A stretch of 52,303 bases of DNA, from the NCBI GenBank assembly GCA_030149525.1, contig JASBRJ010000165.1:1-52303 (forward strand), written 5' to 3'. Both the position numbers and the translations under genes were made by a program. Under the pieces are notes generated by a model that saw only the letters and a program-made list of their open reading frames with translations, was not told where the DNA came from and did no database searches. Of the stretch, positions 34,793-43,995 are shown one piece after another (position 1 is the first letter of the stretch; each line of letters opens with the position of its first letter). This DNA is from a bacterium (GTDB lineage Bacteria > Vulcanimicrobiota > Xenobia > Xenobiales > JADMJV01).

Positions 34793-36145
34793 CTATCTTT
34801 CCATGATTTCCGAGGCGAGTTCAGCCAGAGCCGAACGCTCACCCTTTTGCAAGGTCACATGGGCTGCGATCTTCTGATCCCGGAAACGCTCCACCACATG
34901 GGTTAAGCCGTTGGAGGTGGCATCCAGATACGGCGAATCTATCTGATAGGGATCGCCGGTGAGAACGAGCTTGGTACCATGACCTGCCCGGGTGACGATT
35001 GTTTTCACCTCGTGGGGGGTCAGGTTCTGAGCCTCATCTACAATGATGAACTGATGAGGTAAACTCCGGCCGCGAATGTAGGTAAGGGCTCGGATGTCCA
35101 AAACATTGCTGTCCACCAGATAGTCGAGCTTGGAAGAACCTCGACTCTTTTTGTCGCCTTCGTTGAGGAGAAACTCAAGATTGTCGTAAATCGGCTGCAT
35201 CCAGGGAGCTAGTTTCTCCTGCTCGGTGCCCGGCAGGTATCCGATGTCTCGGCCCATAGGTACGACCGGCCGATAGATAGAGAGTCGCCGATAGATCTTG
35301 TCGTTGACCACCTTTTGCAGTCCTGCGGCGATAGCCAAAATCGTCTTTCCGGTCCCGGCCTTACCGGCTAGAGTCACCAGGGAAATATTGTCGTCCAGCA
35401 AGACCTCGACGGCGTAGCGCTGCTCTCGGTTGAGAGGGCGGATCCCCCAAATGTCATGGCGGGGGTCGCGGAGCAACTCAAGGTTGGTGCCGTCGTACTT
35501 GGCAAGGGCTGTCACTGAGGGAGACTCTTTGCAGATGAGCATCAAGAATTGGTTGGGATAGAAGTTTATTCCGCCTTCTTCCGAGAGCAAGCCGTCTACC
35601 GGTAGAGTCTTATCCTTATAGAACTGGTCGATGAGTTTCTGAGACACGCGCACTTCGGCCTGACCGGTATACATTTCGGCCGGGTCCACGATCTGGTCGG
35701 CCTTGTAGTCCTCGGCTTGGAGGCCAAGGGCCTCCGCCTTGACTCGCATGTTGATGTCTTTGGTGACCAGAACCACCTTGGTATCGGGGTTCTCATTCTT
35801 GATCCCCACCGCGGTTGCCAGGATATGGTTGTCGGCGTTTTTCTCAAAACCGCTGGGAAGAGTCTGTTTGATACAGCGCTCATCCACGGTATCGACCTTG
35901 AGAGTTCCGCCTCCGTCGAGTTTGACTCCGCTGAAAATGGGACCGCGGCTTCGCAGTTCATCGAACATGGAGATGATACGGCGAGCATTCCTATTGATCT
36001 GCATAGAGCCGCGTTTGAAGGTATCCAGTTCGTCCAAAACCACGATCGGTATGACGACTCTATTCTCACCGAAGCTGAAAATTGACTCCGGACGATGGAG
36101 GAGAACGCTGGTATCCAGGAGGTAGATTTTGGGGGCTTCGGTCAT
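34793..36145 (-). CDS. PIN-PhoH fusion ATPase
   Basis: 450 residues. The N-terminal PIN domain begins IYLLDTSVLLHRPESIF and has VVLDELDTFKRG, with acidic residues for an RNase site. A linker leads to the PhoH domain: Walker A GKAGTGKTILA, Walker B FIIVDEAQNLTP, then TGDPYQID. This is the YlaK/PhoH2 type, an ATP-driven RNA helicase/RNase of uncertain physiological target. The ATG overlaps the fbp stop by 4 bases (ATGA), so it is coupled to fbp. A promoter for the next gene starts just after its stop. Confidence 0.9.
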   Translation of the reverse strand: MTEAPKIYLLDTSVLLHRPESIFSFGENRVVIPIVVLDELDTFKRGSMQINRNARRIISMFDELRSRGPIFSGVKLDGGGTLKVDTVDERCIKQTLPSGFEKNADNHILATAVGIKNENPDTKVVLVTKDINMRVKAEALGLQAEDYKADQIVDPAEMYTGQAEVRVSQKLIDQFYKDKTLPVDGLLSEEGGINFYPNQFLMLICKESPSVTALAKYDGTNLELLRDPRHDIWGIRPLNREQRYAVEVLLDDNISLVTLAGKAGTGKTILAIAAGLQKVVNDKIYRRLSIYRPVVPMGRDIGYLPGTEQEKLAPWMQPIYDNLEFLLNEGDKKSRGSSKLDYLVDSNVLDIRALTYIRGRSLPHQFIIVDEAQNLTPHEVKTIVTRAGHGTKLVLTGDPYQIDSPYLDATSNGLTHVVERFRDQKIAAHVTLQKGERSALAELASEIMER

Positions 36146-37173
36146 TCGCTTTGGGCTTTCGCTTTTCGATAGAATTCTTCGTACTTTTCCACTTCCCAAC
36201 GGCTGCCGATGACAAGGGGAACACGCTCATGGAGAGTGGTGGGCGTTAAGTCCATGATGCGTTTCTCTCCGGTGCTCGCCTTGCCGCCCGCTTGCTCTGC
36301 GATGAAGGCCAGAGGTGCAGCTTCGTAAAGAAGTCTCAGTTTGGGCCTCGGACGCCTGGGATTCTTAAAGTCGGTGGGATAGATAAAGACGCCGCCGGCC
36401 AACAGATTGCGATGGAAGTCCGCCACCAGTGAACCGATGTAACGATGAGAGTACGGTCGACCGGTCTCTTTGTCTTGCTCTTTCAGGAAGTTGACGAAAT
36501 CCTTCGTCCCCTGATCCCAAAAAAGCGAGTTGCCCTCGTTGATACTGTAGATCGTTCCCTTTTCCGGGCACTGGATGTTCTCGTGGGAAAGAAGAAATTC
36601 TCCCACCGACGGATCGAGCGTGAATCCGTGAACGCCTTGTCCGGTAGTGTAGACCAACATGGTAGACGAGCCAAAGATACAGTAGCCGGCAGCGACCTGC
36701 TTATGACCTGGTTGCAGAGCGTCTTCCAGGGTACCGTCACCACCCGGTTCGGTGACTCTCTTAAAGATGGCGAAGATGGTCCCGATAGAAACGTTCTTGT
36801 CGATGTTGGAGGACCCGTCGAGGGGGTCGAAGACCAGGACGTAGTCGCCTTTGCGGAATCGCGACGGAATCTTGATCAGGTTCTCGCACTCCTCGGAGGC
36901 CATGCAGCAAAGGTGCCCGCCGTGATCCATAGCTTTGAAGATCCTGTCGTCGGCGAAGCGGTCGAGTTTCATAACCGTCTCACCCTGAATGTTGGTGTCC
37001 GGCGTCTCTCCCAAAATGTTGACCAGACCGGCCTTCATCACTTCGCGAGATATGATTTTGAGTGCCAGGGTGAGATCCAAAAACATGTTGGAAAACTCGC
37101 CCCGTGATTCGGGAAATCTTCGCTGCTCTTCAATCAAATGCCGGGTAAGGGTCACCAACGTTCCGTCTGCCAT
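36142..37173 (-). CDS. fbp: Fructose-1,6-bisphosphatase class 1
   Basis: 343 residues, the usual length. FDPLDGSSNID is the metal-binding motif. GSSTMLVYTTGQGVHGF, DFHRNLLAGGVFIYP and APLAFIAEQAGG are further class-1 signatures, and the C-terminal HERVPLVIGS holds the conserved Glu. The enzyme removes the 1-phosphate of fructose-1,6-bisphosphate in gluconeogenesis. GGAGGAG lies directly before the ATG. It is the first gene of a pair with PIN-PhoH. A class 1 FBPase and not GlpX/FbaA-type is noteworthy only for taxonomy. Confidence 0.96.
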   Translation of the reverse strand: MADGTLVTLTRHLIEEQRRFPESRGEFSNMFLDLTLALKIISREVMKAGLVNILGETPDTNIQGETVMKLDRFADDRIFKAMDHGGHLCCMASEECENLIKIPSRFRKGDYVLVFDPLDGSSNIDKNVSIGTIFAIFKRVTEPGGDGTLEDALQPGHKQVAAGYCIFGSSTMLVYTTGQGVHGFTLDPSVGEFLLSHENIQCPEKGTIYSINEGNSLFWDQGTKDFVNFLKEQDKETGRPYSHRYIGSLVADFHRNLLAGGVFIYPTDFKNPRRPRPKLRLLYEAAPLAFIAEQAGGKASTGEKRIMDLTPTTLHERVPLVIGSRWEVEKYEEFYRKAKAQSE

Positions 37174-37236
37174 CTACTCCTCCAAAATGCTTGCCGATAC
37201 TTGCTTATCATGTCTATTAAACCCTTCTTCCGATTA

Positions 37237-37259
37237 TTGGTAGCCGAACGGCTAACCAA
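37237..37259. repeat. Inverted repeat in the fbp upstream region
   Basis: TTGG-TAGCCG-AA-CGGCTA-ACCAA forms a 10-bp palindrome with one extra base. It lies in the 230-base divergent gap between fbp and the 37406 gene. No T-run follows, so an operator is more likely than a terminator. Nothing else clear is seen in this gap. Confidence 0.35.
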
Positions 37260-37405
37260 AAGGAGGGAAAACAGGGGGTTAACTGACCTAATGTGCTACC
37301 GATACTATCCAGATACTACACGAATGTGCTAGAGGATTCAGGGTCGAATTATGGGAAAATCTTAAACAGTCGGGAGTGTGCTGTCATATTGAAAGGAACG
37401 TTCTC

Positions 37406-37870
37406 ATGAACAAGGACTATAGCGATCTACATCAATCCATCGCCGGCGACGTTACCGCAGCGGCCACAGCAGCATCACTGGTCGGTGGCAAGAAGCGGAA
37501 GAAGCTCCGATTGCGCGCTAGTGATCTGCCCAGTCTGGTGCCCGGTGGCTCTCAGGTTTCTATCGAGGCCGTTGCTGTGGGCAAGCTCAATATGGGCGAT
37601 ATCATCTGCATAAATCCCGGCAAAGGTGAAGGGCCCCAGGTCAGACGGTTCGTCAAGCTGAAAATTACGAAGGACGATACCTATCTGCTCACGGCGTCAG
37701 AAGGCGTCAGCACCAAGCAACCACTGCCCAAATCTGCTCTCGTAGGCAAAGTCGTTGAAGCCGAGGCCAACGGTAAAAAGTGGGATCCGACTCAGGAAAA
37801 TCCGCTAAAGAAGTTCTGGGGCAAGCTCACGGAGTACGGCACCCACAAGCCTTTCGGGCTCGGAAAATAG
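37406..37870 (+). CDS. Hypothetical protein with S24/S26-like fold, no active site
   Basis: 154 residues. The middle runs GGSQVSIEAVAVGKLNMGDIICINPG, then RRFVKLKITKDDTYLLTASEG and ALVGKVVEAE. This order (a beta roll, GDI, an exposed strand and a closing GKV) resembles the S24/S26 fold of LexA and signal peptidase I. The catalytic Ser-Met-x-Pro and the Lys region are not seen, so it would be inactive, or a binding protein. Basic N-terminus (KKRKKLRLR). There is no hydrophobic helix. The ATG has an AAAGGAA site 8 bases before. The fold call is inference only. Confidence 0.55.
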   Translation: MNKDYSDLHQSIAGDVTAAATAASLVGGKKRKKLRLRASDLPSLVPGGSQVSIEAVAVGKLNMGDIICINPGKGEGPQVRRFVKLKITKDDTYLLTASEGVSTKQPLPKSALVGKVVEAEANGKKWDPTQENPLKKFWGKLTEYGTHKPFGLGK

Positions 37871-37880
37871 AAAAGCGCGG

Positions 37881-38330
37881 CTACAGAGGCTGCTCTTGCC
37901 GCAAAAGCTGGGCGTGGAGTTTTCGGTCGTGAAGAACACGCCGGGTCTTCTGGGCTTGTGATATCAATTCTTCCAACTGGGAAGCTGCGGCATCTCTTCG
38001 AGTTTTATAGCTAGCCATCTCATGAGCCGAATACTGGCAACTGGGGCACTGCACGAATTCCCCCCAACCGATGTCTCGCTTCGTCGGCTCCTTCATTTCC
38101 GATCCGCAAACCAGGCAACGCTCGAACTTCTGAAATAGCTCGAACACCTGATCCGTTTCCAGATCCGGATCAAACTGAGTCGCTTCTTGAAGAGCCGTAA
38201 GGGTGAGAAGTTCCTCCTCTTGCAACATACGGATCTTCCGCTTCAATTGAGGAATAGTGAGCTTCAGGTCGTCGGCCAGCTCTTTTAGGCTTTTGTAGGG
38301 TTTCAGGTGTTTTCGGAGCGACAATCGCAT
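37881..38330 (-). CDS. HTH plus zinc-ribbon protein, hypothetical
   Basis: 149 residues. The N-terminal part, SLKELADDLKLTIPQLKRKIRML, looks like a helix-turn-helix. The middle has CLVCGSEM and CPSCQYS, two CxxC pairs that would bind zinc. A helical, basic tail (QLEELISQAQKTRRVL) may be a coiled coil. A DNA- or RNA-binding protein is likely. It stands alone between convergent and divergent genes, so no partner is implied. The ATG lacks an obvious ribosome site. Confidence 0.7.
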   Translation of the reverse strand: MRLSLRKHLKPYKSLKELADDLKLTIPQLKRKIRMLQEEELLTLTALQEATQFDPDLETDQVFELFQKFERCLVCGSEMKEPTKRDIGWGEFVQCPSCQYSAHEMASYKTRRDAAASQLEELISQAQKTRRVLHDRKLHAQLLRQEQPL

Positions 38331-38369
38331 GGAAGGGGGTTTAGACAGAGCGGATAGGAATCATTCTTC

Positions 38370-39449
38370 GTGCCTTACCGGATTGAAGATCTGAAGAGCC
38401 TCTTCGCCTTTCTCGACAGGGAGGGCTTCCGTGCCAGTCAGCGGCTTCCCCTGGTGGCTTCCCGCCAGTGGTGGCTCAGTGGGGAGATCGAGTCCTTGAG
38501 ACGCTTTGGTCAGGGCCGGCCAAATCTTCACGAAGTGGCCGTTCCAGCCTGGTACTGGGCCGTTCACCACAAGCACAATCGCTTTCTCTTCGAACGTCTC
38601 ACACTGGGCCGCGCCGACGAGAGCTGGAATCGACCTGAAGCGGTGGAGATCTTGTTCGACCGGGCTATACCCTCCGACTGGAAGCTTGATCTGTCATCGA
38701 TCGAGAGGGCGTCACCGTTATGGACAGTCGTGGCCAGATTCGACCGCTACATTCTTCGAAGCCACCCGGCCGTTGGGGGAGAGCATTTCGTTTATTTCGG
38801 CGACGATACACTCTTTCTCATGGAGCAAAGTCGCCGTCTTTTGGCCGAACTTGTTCAGGAGGGAGGCGAGTCGGTCCGTTGTTTGGACCTTTGCTGTGGC
38901 GGAGGAGGAGTTGGGTTGAGCCTGCCTCCTTTTGAAGGTAACCTTCAGGGCCTAGACTTGAATCCTGCCGCCGTTGCTTTGGCGCACTCGGCAGCAAGGG
39001 CTCAGGGTCTTTCGCACTACCATTATGAATGCACAGATATTCTCCAGGGAATAAAAGGCGAGTACGATCTGATCTTCGGCAACCCTCCCACCCTCGACCC
39101 GAAGCTCACGGGCCAGGATGTTTTCTACGCCACCGGGAGCCTGGATGTCCTGAACTCCATATTGGAGACATGTCTTGCCGCTCTGAGCCCGCGAGGCAGG
39201 GCCGCCATGACAGTCTTTAGTGCCGTTCGCGACGGGCGTGACGAGACGCTGGAGGTGATCAAGGAGGTTATCGGAGAGAGACGAGGTTTGACCTATACGG
39301 TCCGTCGAGAATTCGCTCTCAGAGAAGGTTTAAAGCTGCGTCACGCTTTGCTTATCTTGAAGCCCTCACGCAACAGGTCTCAAGAGGTTGTGGCCCTCTC
39401 TAAACCCGGCTGGAGGCTACCCGGCCTCAATTGGCGGCGTCCTCGTTGA
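38370..39449 (+). CDS. Class I SAM-dependent methyltransferase
   Basis: 359 residues. The SAM motif I is CLDLCCGGGGVGLSL, then the acidic end of strand two in GLDLNPAAV, and the catalytic motif LIFGNPPTLDP of the NPPY type. NPPY-type enzymes usually methylate N atoms of Gln, adenine or guanine, as in PrmC and RsmC/RlmG. The N-terminal 160 residues are not recognised. The start is GTG with a TAGGAA about 10 bases before. The 3' end overlaps the convergent Nudix-MBL gene by 23 bases. The substrate is unknown. Confidence 0.82.
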   Translation: MPYRIEDLKSLFAFLDREGFRASQRLPLVASRQWWLSGEIESLRRFGQGRPNLHEVAVPAWYWAVHHKHNRFLFERLTLGRADESWNRPEAVEILFDRAIPSDWKLDLSSIERASPLWTVVARFDRYILRSHPAVGGEHFVYFGDDTLFLMEQSRRLLAELVQEGGESVRCLDLCCGGGGVGLSLPPFEGNLQGLDLNPAAVALAHSAARAQGLSHYHYECTDILQGIKGEYDLIFGNPPTLDPKLTGQDVFYATGSLDVLNSILETCLAALSPRGRAAMTVFSAVRDGRDETLEVIKEVIGERRGLTYTVRREFALREGLKLRHALLILKPSRNRSQEVVALSKPGWRLPGLNWRRPR

Positions 39450-40755
39450 GGAGCCAGCCATTCTCTCTGTGAAAGACTTTGGCTTCCCTTTCGAGCTTCT
39501 TCAAGTAATGGTTGACGTTCACCTGAGCCGCCCCAACCAGTCTCGGGTCCAATTTTCCGTAGACTTTTTGCGTGATCGTTTCCACCGAGGTGGGTTCTGC
39601 GCTGAGGGTAGCAAGAACCTGACTCTCTCTTTTCTGCCGGTGTATTAAGGCGGTTCCGAAAGGGTCGCTGTCTCCGCCGAAAGGTGGCCCGTGGCTTGGA
39701 ATAACAAGACCTGCGTTGATCTGTCTCAGCCGCTCCAGAGACTCCAGGTAGTCTACCAGGCAACCGTTGTCGGCGGGAATGACGATGCTGGAGAGACTGC
39801 TTATCATATCCCCGGCCAGCAGCGTTCGTCGTTGCGGAATGTAGAAAGCCAGGTGTCCCGGCGCGTGCCCCGGACAGTATATGGCTTCAATGGTTAAGTC
39901 TCCCGCGATATTGAGAGAGTTTCCGTGCTCCAAGAGTCGGGGCTTCGGAAACTCAGAGGGTAGAAGCTCGGCTGTCTTAGGATGGCAGAACAAAGGAAGC
40001 TTATCGGCCTTGAGTTGGTGGTAGCCTTCAATATGATCCGGGTGATGGTGGGTGAGGAGAACCCCGCGCAAGTTTTGCCCCAGGGCGCTCCTCCGCGCCA
40101 TTTCCTCCCTCAGGTGATCTTGTTCAGGGCCGCCGGGATCAACGAGATAGTAGTCGCGTTCACCTAACAGAACCGTGTTGGTCCAAGCTGCGGGGGGAAG
40201 AGCGCTGGTTGGCAGAGGGATGACGCAAATGCCGTTTGCCATGGGCAACACTTTCTCGTTTCGTGCAGGCGGTTGGGCAAAAGCTGTCTCTTCGCTGGGA
40301 ATCGATGTGGCGTCTCGATTTTTCCATTGTTTGATTTGGCGATAGGTCGGGGGAGCTAATTGAATGTCACCTTGCCGGCGTTTCCAAAGAACTTCGTCCG
40401 GGGTCATCCAGTGACCGGCTATCAGTTCAAATCCATCCGGTTCAGGTTCTCGACCGGTCCCCAACTCCAGACTGTAAACCCTAACGTCGAATCGATACTG
40501 AGAGTAAGGTGGAGTGATGGCTCGGGAGAACGGTTGCAGCATACTTTCGTGGCAACGCAGACCGGTCTCTTCACTCAGTTCTCGGATGGCTGCTTGTTGA
40601 AACGTCTCGCCCTCATGGCATCCTCCACCCGGAAAGACGGAAAAGCCGGGGAGAAAGCGGACTTTCCCTCTCTGACCTAGCCAAATCTTGTCGCCCCGGT
40701 GGAGCAGGACAGCGGCAGCCGGAAGGACCGCCTGGGTGTCGGTAACCTCATGCAT
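39427..40755 (-). CDS. Nudix hydrolase fused to a metallo-beta-lactamase domain
   Basis: 442 residues. Residues 5-150 are Nudix, with the full Nudix box GGGCHEGETFQQAAIREL followed by SEETGL. The second half is an MBL-fold hydrolase: TNTVLLGERDYYLVDPGG, THHHPDHIEGY (zinc ligands), PGHAPGHLAFYIP, AGDMISS and SHGPPFGG. Then comes a winged-helix-like C-terminus, as in LACTB2. Related fused proteins occur in several bacteria. The Nudix half may clean up CoA- or nucleotide-type substrates, the MBL half an ester or RNA. Its substrate is unknown. The 3' end overlaps the methyltransferase gene. Confidence 0.88.
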   Translation of the reverse strand: MHEVTDTQAVLPAAAVLLHRGDKIWLGQRGKVRFLPGFSVFPGGGCHEGETFQQAAIRELSEETGLRCHESMLQPFSRAITPPYSQYRFDVRVYSLELGTGREPEPDGFELIAGHWMTPDEVLWKRRQGDIQLAPPTYRQIKQWKNRDATSIPSEETAFAQPPARNEKVLPMANGICVIPLPTSALPPAAWTNTVLLGERDYYLVDPGGPEQDHLREEMARRSALGQNLRGVLLTHHHPDHIEGYHQLKADKLPLFCHPKTAELLPSEFPKPRLLEHGNSLNIAGDLTIEAIYCPGHAPGHLAFYIPQRRTLLAGDMISSLSSIVIPADNGCLVDYLESLERLRQINAGLVIPSHGPPFGGDSDPFGTALIHRQKRESQVLATLSAEPTSVETITQKVYGKLDPRLVGAAQVNVNHYLKKLEREAKVFHRENGWLLNEDAAN

Positions 40756-40864
40756 GATGAACAGAACCTACCCCTTTCCGGGGAAGTTCATTCCAAAGTC
40801 TTAAGATTCCCTAAAGATGCCGCTTGGGCGTGGCGAGGGGCCGGATTGTAGGCCACAATAATTA

Positions 40865-40883
40865 AGAGAGAGCTTGTCTCTCT
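40865..40883 (+). other. Short stem-loop in the kinase gene leader
   Basis: AGAGAGA-GCTTG-TCTCTCT, a 7-bp stem with a 5-base loop, lies about 28 bases before the kinase ATG. The 155-base gap otherwise shows no clear promoter. Confidence 0.3.
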
Positions 40884-40910
40884 AACACACACCCGGAAGA
40901 GGAGCAGGTC

Positions 40911-42332
40911 ATGCTATCGGTTGGAGTTCAGCTCTCAGGCAGATATAGAATCGAGGACGTGCTTGGCCAAGGCGGTATGGGGGCTGTCTATCTCGCCACA
41001 ATGGAGTCGCTGGGGAACAAGAAGGTGGCTGTCAAAGAGATGGAGCTTCCCTCGACCCTGGATCGCGACAGCCAACAAGCTGTGGCCCAATTCCGCCGGG
41101 AGGCGACCTTTTTGGCTCATTTGGATCACCCGAATCTAGTCAAAGTCACCGACTTCTTTTCCGAAGGAGAGAAGCACTATCTTGTGATGGATTACGTGGA
41201 CGGAGAGACTCTTCAGGAGAAACTTCAAAAACGAAATAAACCGTTCTCCTGGCAAGAGTTGAAACCGGTGGCTCGCGACCTGGTCAAGGTGCTCTCCTAT
41301 CTTCATACGAGAACTCCCCCCATTCTGTTTCGAGACCTGAAGCCGGCTAATATTATGATCGACAGCCGCGGCAGGGTGAAGTTGATCGATTTCGGCATCG
41401 CTCGAACCGCCAACCCCGGTTTGCAGACCAGTACCTTTCTCAAGGGGACGGGCACCAACGGATTCTCGCCTATAGAGCAGTACGGTGCAGGGGAAACCAC
41501 CGACCAGAGATCGGATATCTACGCTTTCGGCGCGACGCTGTACTATCTGCTCACAGGCAAGCTGCCTCCAAGTGCTGTTTCTCGTGTGTCTTTAGGAACT
41601 GCCTTAGTTCCCGCCGACCAGCTCAATCCGAATCTTCCCCTCGGCCTGGAGAAAGCTCTGGCAAGGTGCTTGGAGGTTCGCCAGGATAAGCGGCCGGAGA
41701 GCATGCGGGAGGTAGCCAAGATGTTTGGTCGCCTTTCTACCCGGGCGGCGACGGCAGAGCAAAGGCGGAGGCAATTCGAACTCGAGCATGGGGTTCATAT
41801 CCACGCTCATCAAAGTTCCGGGAGAGGGGCCTGGGCCGCGGCACTCGCTGTCCTGGGAGTTGCCTGCGTTGCGACGGTTTCACTCTTCGTTCAAAATGTC
41901 GGGGAGCAGGTTAGCGGAGAAGCGTCGGCGGCCCAGGAGCTTGTTTCTAAGAAAGCACCCGTTTCCCGAGTGTATGCACCCGCCCCTCGCGCGGCAGAGC
42001 CGGTGAGGCCTGCAGCGGTCAGCGACGCGCCCGTTGGTGAAATCGAACTGTCTCCCCATCTGAAATCTCTAACTGCTGAGGAGTGGAGGCAGTTAAAAGA
42101 GCGCGGATATGTGGAGAAAGTGGTGAGAAAGCGGGTTGAGAAACCGGTTCTAAGCGTGGAGACCCCCCCGTCGTCGGCGGCCAGAAAGAAGTTCAGCCTG
42201 GGCGAGCTTGACTATCCCACCTACCAGCCCCGGAAACAGGCACCAAAGTCGCCACATCAGGGGTTCAAGCGAGAACATCTCAAGCTCAGAAACCGAGCCA
42301 CTGGAGGACTGCCTCCTCGCTACATCTTTTGA
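40911..42332 (+). CDS. Ser/Thr protein kinase with one membrane helix
   Basis: 473 residues. The kinase domain (about 10-275) has the glycine loop LGQGGMGAVYL, VAVKEM (Lys), the catalytic loop FRDLKPANIM (FRD in place of HRD), DFGIAR, and SPIEQYG of the activation segment. A membrane helix follows (about 305-325, AWAAALAVLGVACVATVSLF). The last 145 residues are an extracytoplasmic, Pro/Ala-rich and basic stretch without a known sensor domain. Eukaryotic-like kinases of this layout signal from the inner membrane. The ribosome site is GAGGAG. No cognate phosphatase is near. Confidence 0.9.
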   Translation: MLSVGVQLSGRYRIEDVLGQGGMGAVYLATMESLGNKKVAVKEMELPSTLDRDSQQAVAQFRREATFLAHLDHPNLVKVTDFFSEGEKHYLVMDYVDGETLQEKLQKRNKPFSWQELKPVARDLVKVLSYLHTRTPPILFRDLKPANIMIDSRGRVKLIDFGIARTANPGLQTSTFLKGTGTNGFSPIEQYGAGETTDQRSDIYAFGATLYYLLTGKLPPSAVSRVSLGTALVPADQLNPNLPLGLEKALARCLEVRQDKRPESMREVAKMFGRLSTRAATAEQRRRQFELEHGVHIHAHQSSGRGAWAAALAVLGVACVATVSLFVQNVGEQVSGEASAAQELVSKKAPVSRVYAPAPRAAEPVRPAAVSDAPVGEIELSPHLKSLTAEEWRQLKERGYVEKVVRKRVEKPVLSVETPPSSAARKKFSLGELDYPTYQPRKQAPKSPHQGFKREHLKLRNRATGGLPPRYIF

Positions 42333-42372
42333 CCCTAGCAAAGGTAGCGGACCCAAGAACGGTTCCGTCGCC

Positions 42373-43023
42373 TTATTCCCACTGAGGCTTGTAGCCCTCC
42401 CGGGAGAGGGATTCAAATCGACGCACGAGACGGCGCATGAACTCTTCCTCATCGCCACCCCAGTAAAGCGGTTCTCCCACAAACATGTCGCACAAGAACG
42501 GAACCAACAGCCCCTCGCCTCGCGGCAGCGCGCGTCCCAGTCCTTGAAAGTAAACCGGCACGACGGGAACTTCGGGATGGCGTTCGCTCAGGATCGCTAT
42601 ACCTCGCTTGAATCCTGTCATCTGCTCCGGTTCCCCACGAGAGCCTTCGGGAAAAAAGATGACAGCGGACCCCTCGTCGAGGGCTTGGGAGACAGGGTCG
42701 AGGGGATCCGAGCCTTCGGGGCGGTCCTCTTTGTTACGAAAAATGGGCACGATATTTAACACATGCCGGCTAAACCAAGTGAGGAACTTGCCTTTTAGCC
42801 AATAGTCGGCCGCAGCGACCGGTCTGAGATGGCGAAACAGAGACCGAGGGCAAGCTATCATTAAAACCATTGTGTCCAGATGAGAATTGTGGTTGGCAAC
42901 CAGAATCGCAGGGCCCTGTTTGGGAATAAGATTCCGGCGACGAATATTCACGCCCAGATAAAGAAAGACGACCGGCCGGATAAAAAAGTTGAAGAAAAGA
43001 AATCTTGCTGTCTTACCAAGCAT
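42373..43023 (-). CDS. plsC: 1-acyl-sn-glycerol-3-phosphate acyltransferase
   Basis: 216 residues. One N-terminal membrane helix (about 8-25), then the acyltransferase motif VANHNSHLDTMVL (NHx4D) and FFPEGSRGEP. The third motif is PVVPVYFQG. The enzyme esterifies lysophosphatidate at position 2 to make phosphatidate, the substrate of CdsA. GAGGAG precedes the ATG. The start lies 10 bases after the cdsA stop, so it forms an operon with cdsA and the CDP-alcohol transferase. Confidence 0.9.
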   Translation of the reverse strand: MLGKTARFLFFNFFIRPVVFLYLGVNIRRRNLIPKQGPAILVANHNSHLDTMVLMIACPRSLFRHLRPVAAADYWLKGKFLTWFSRHVLNIVPIFRNKEDRPEGSDPLDPVSQALDEGSAVIFFPEGSRGEPEQMTGFKRGIAILSERHPEVPVVPVYFQGLGRALPRGEGLLVPFLCDMFVGEPLYWGGDEEEFMRRLVRRFESLSREGYKPQWE

Positions 43024-43032
43024 GGTAGCTCC

Positions 43033-43995
43033 TCAATAACAGAAGTAATATACGTAGTGAAAGAATAGGGGGGCCGTGTAGGTGAGACTGTCCACTCTGT
43101 CTAGGACGCCACCATGGCCGGGAAGCATTTGGGAGGTGTCTTTGATGCCCAGATCTCTTTTGACGGCCGAGACACAGACGTCGCCCACAAATCCGAAGAT
43201 GCTGATCCCGATGCCGGCAAAGACTCCCTGGAAAAGCGTCATGGGCGTCATCCAAATACTGAGGACCGTGGCGAGCGTCGTGGTCGTCAGCATTCCGCCC
43301 AAGAGGCCTTCCCAGGTCTTGTTCGGGCTCACACTGGGCACAACTCGTCGTGAACCGAAGGCTTTCCCCCAGATAAATTGGGCCACATCGTTGAGTTGGG
43401 TCAGAATGATGAGATACAGAACGAGAGCGGGGCCCGAGCCGTACGGGTTTCTGTCGGTGGGGCCGAGCATCAGCAAAAAGGCCAGGTGTGAGAGGGAAAA
43501 AACCGTGGTCATCACGCCCCAGTGGAGGATACCCGCCGCCTTGAGGAAGTTGCTGGTGTTTCCCGAGAGCACCATCCGTAACGGAACGAATAGAAAAAGA
43601 TAAACCGGTACGAAGATGATGAACATTCCATACCATTCCAGGGCCGCCCATAGATATTGAACCGGGATGGAAAGGTAGATATAGAACAGAACATTGCGAT
43701 CCACTCGGCGAGTGGGGGCAAGTGTTAGGAACTCTTTGAGTCCTAAGAAGGAAATCAGAGCAAAAAAGATGAGCGACGTTTCCGAACTCAGCAGTATGGC
43801 TGACGACAGCAACAAAATGATCACCCACCAGGTGCGAAGGCGCTGGACGATTTCGTCGAATTCACCGGAGCCGCCCCGAGAGTGCAGGTAGTTGACGATA
43901 ATCGTGGCGCCAATAAGAATGACGAAGAGACAAACGAGAGCGTACACGACCACGGGGTTGTGGATGGCTGAGGACTCTCCGAGAAAGAGACTCAC
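43033..43995 (-). CDS. cdsA: Phosphatidate cytidylyltransferase
   Basis: 320 residues with about eight hydrophobic helices. The CdsA signature is near the end: SAVKRDLGIKD, then PGHGGVLDRVDS. KTWEGLLGG is another conserved stretch. The protein makes CDP-diacylglycerol from CTP and phosphatidate in the inner membrane. The start is GTG and overlaps the stop of the upstream CDP-alcohol transferase by 4 bases (GTGA), so translation is coupled. plsC follows. Confidence 0.92.
   Translation of the reverse strand: MSLFLGESSAIHNPVVVYALVCLFVILIGATIIVNYLHSRGGSGEFDEIVQRLRTWWVIILLLSSAILLSSETSLIFFALISFLGLKEFLTLAPTRRVDRNVLFYIYLSIPVQYLWAALEWYGMFIIFVPVYLFLFVPLRMVLSGNTSNFLKAAGILHWGVMTTVFSLSHLAFLLMLGPTDRNPYGSGPALVLYLIILTQLNDVAQFIWGKAFGSRRVVPSVSPNKTWEGLLGGMLTTTTLATVLSIWMTPMTLFQGVFAGIGISIFGFVGDVCVSAVKRDLGIKDTSQMLPGHGGVLDRVDSLTYTAPLFFHYVYYFCY

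Noticed and set aside
43013-43828. Minus-strand open frame of 271 codons
   Set aside because: Shadow of cdsA in another frame; lacks any motif.
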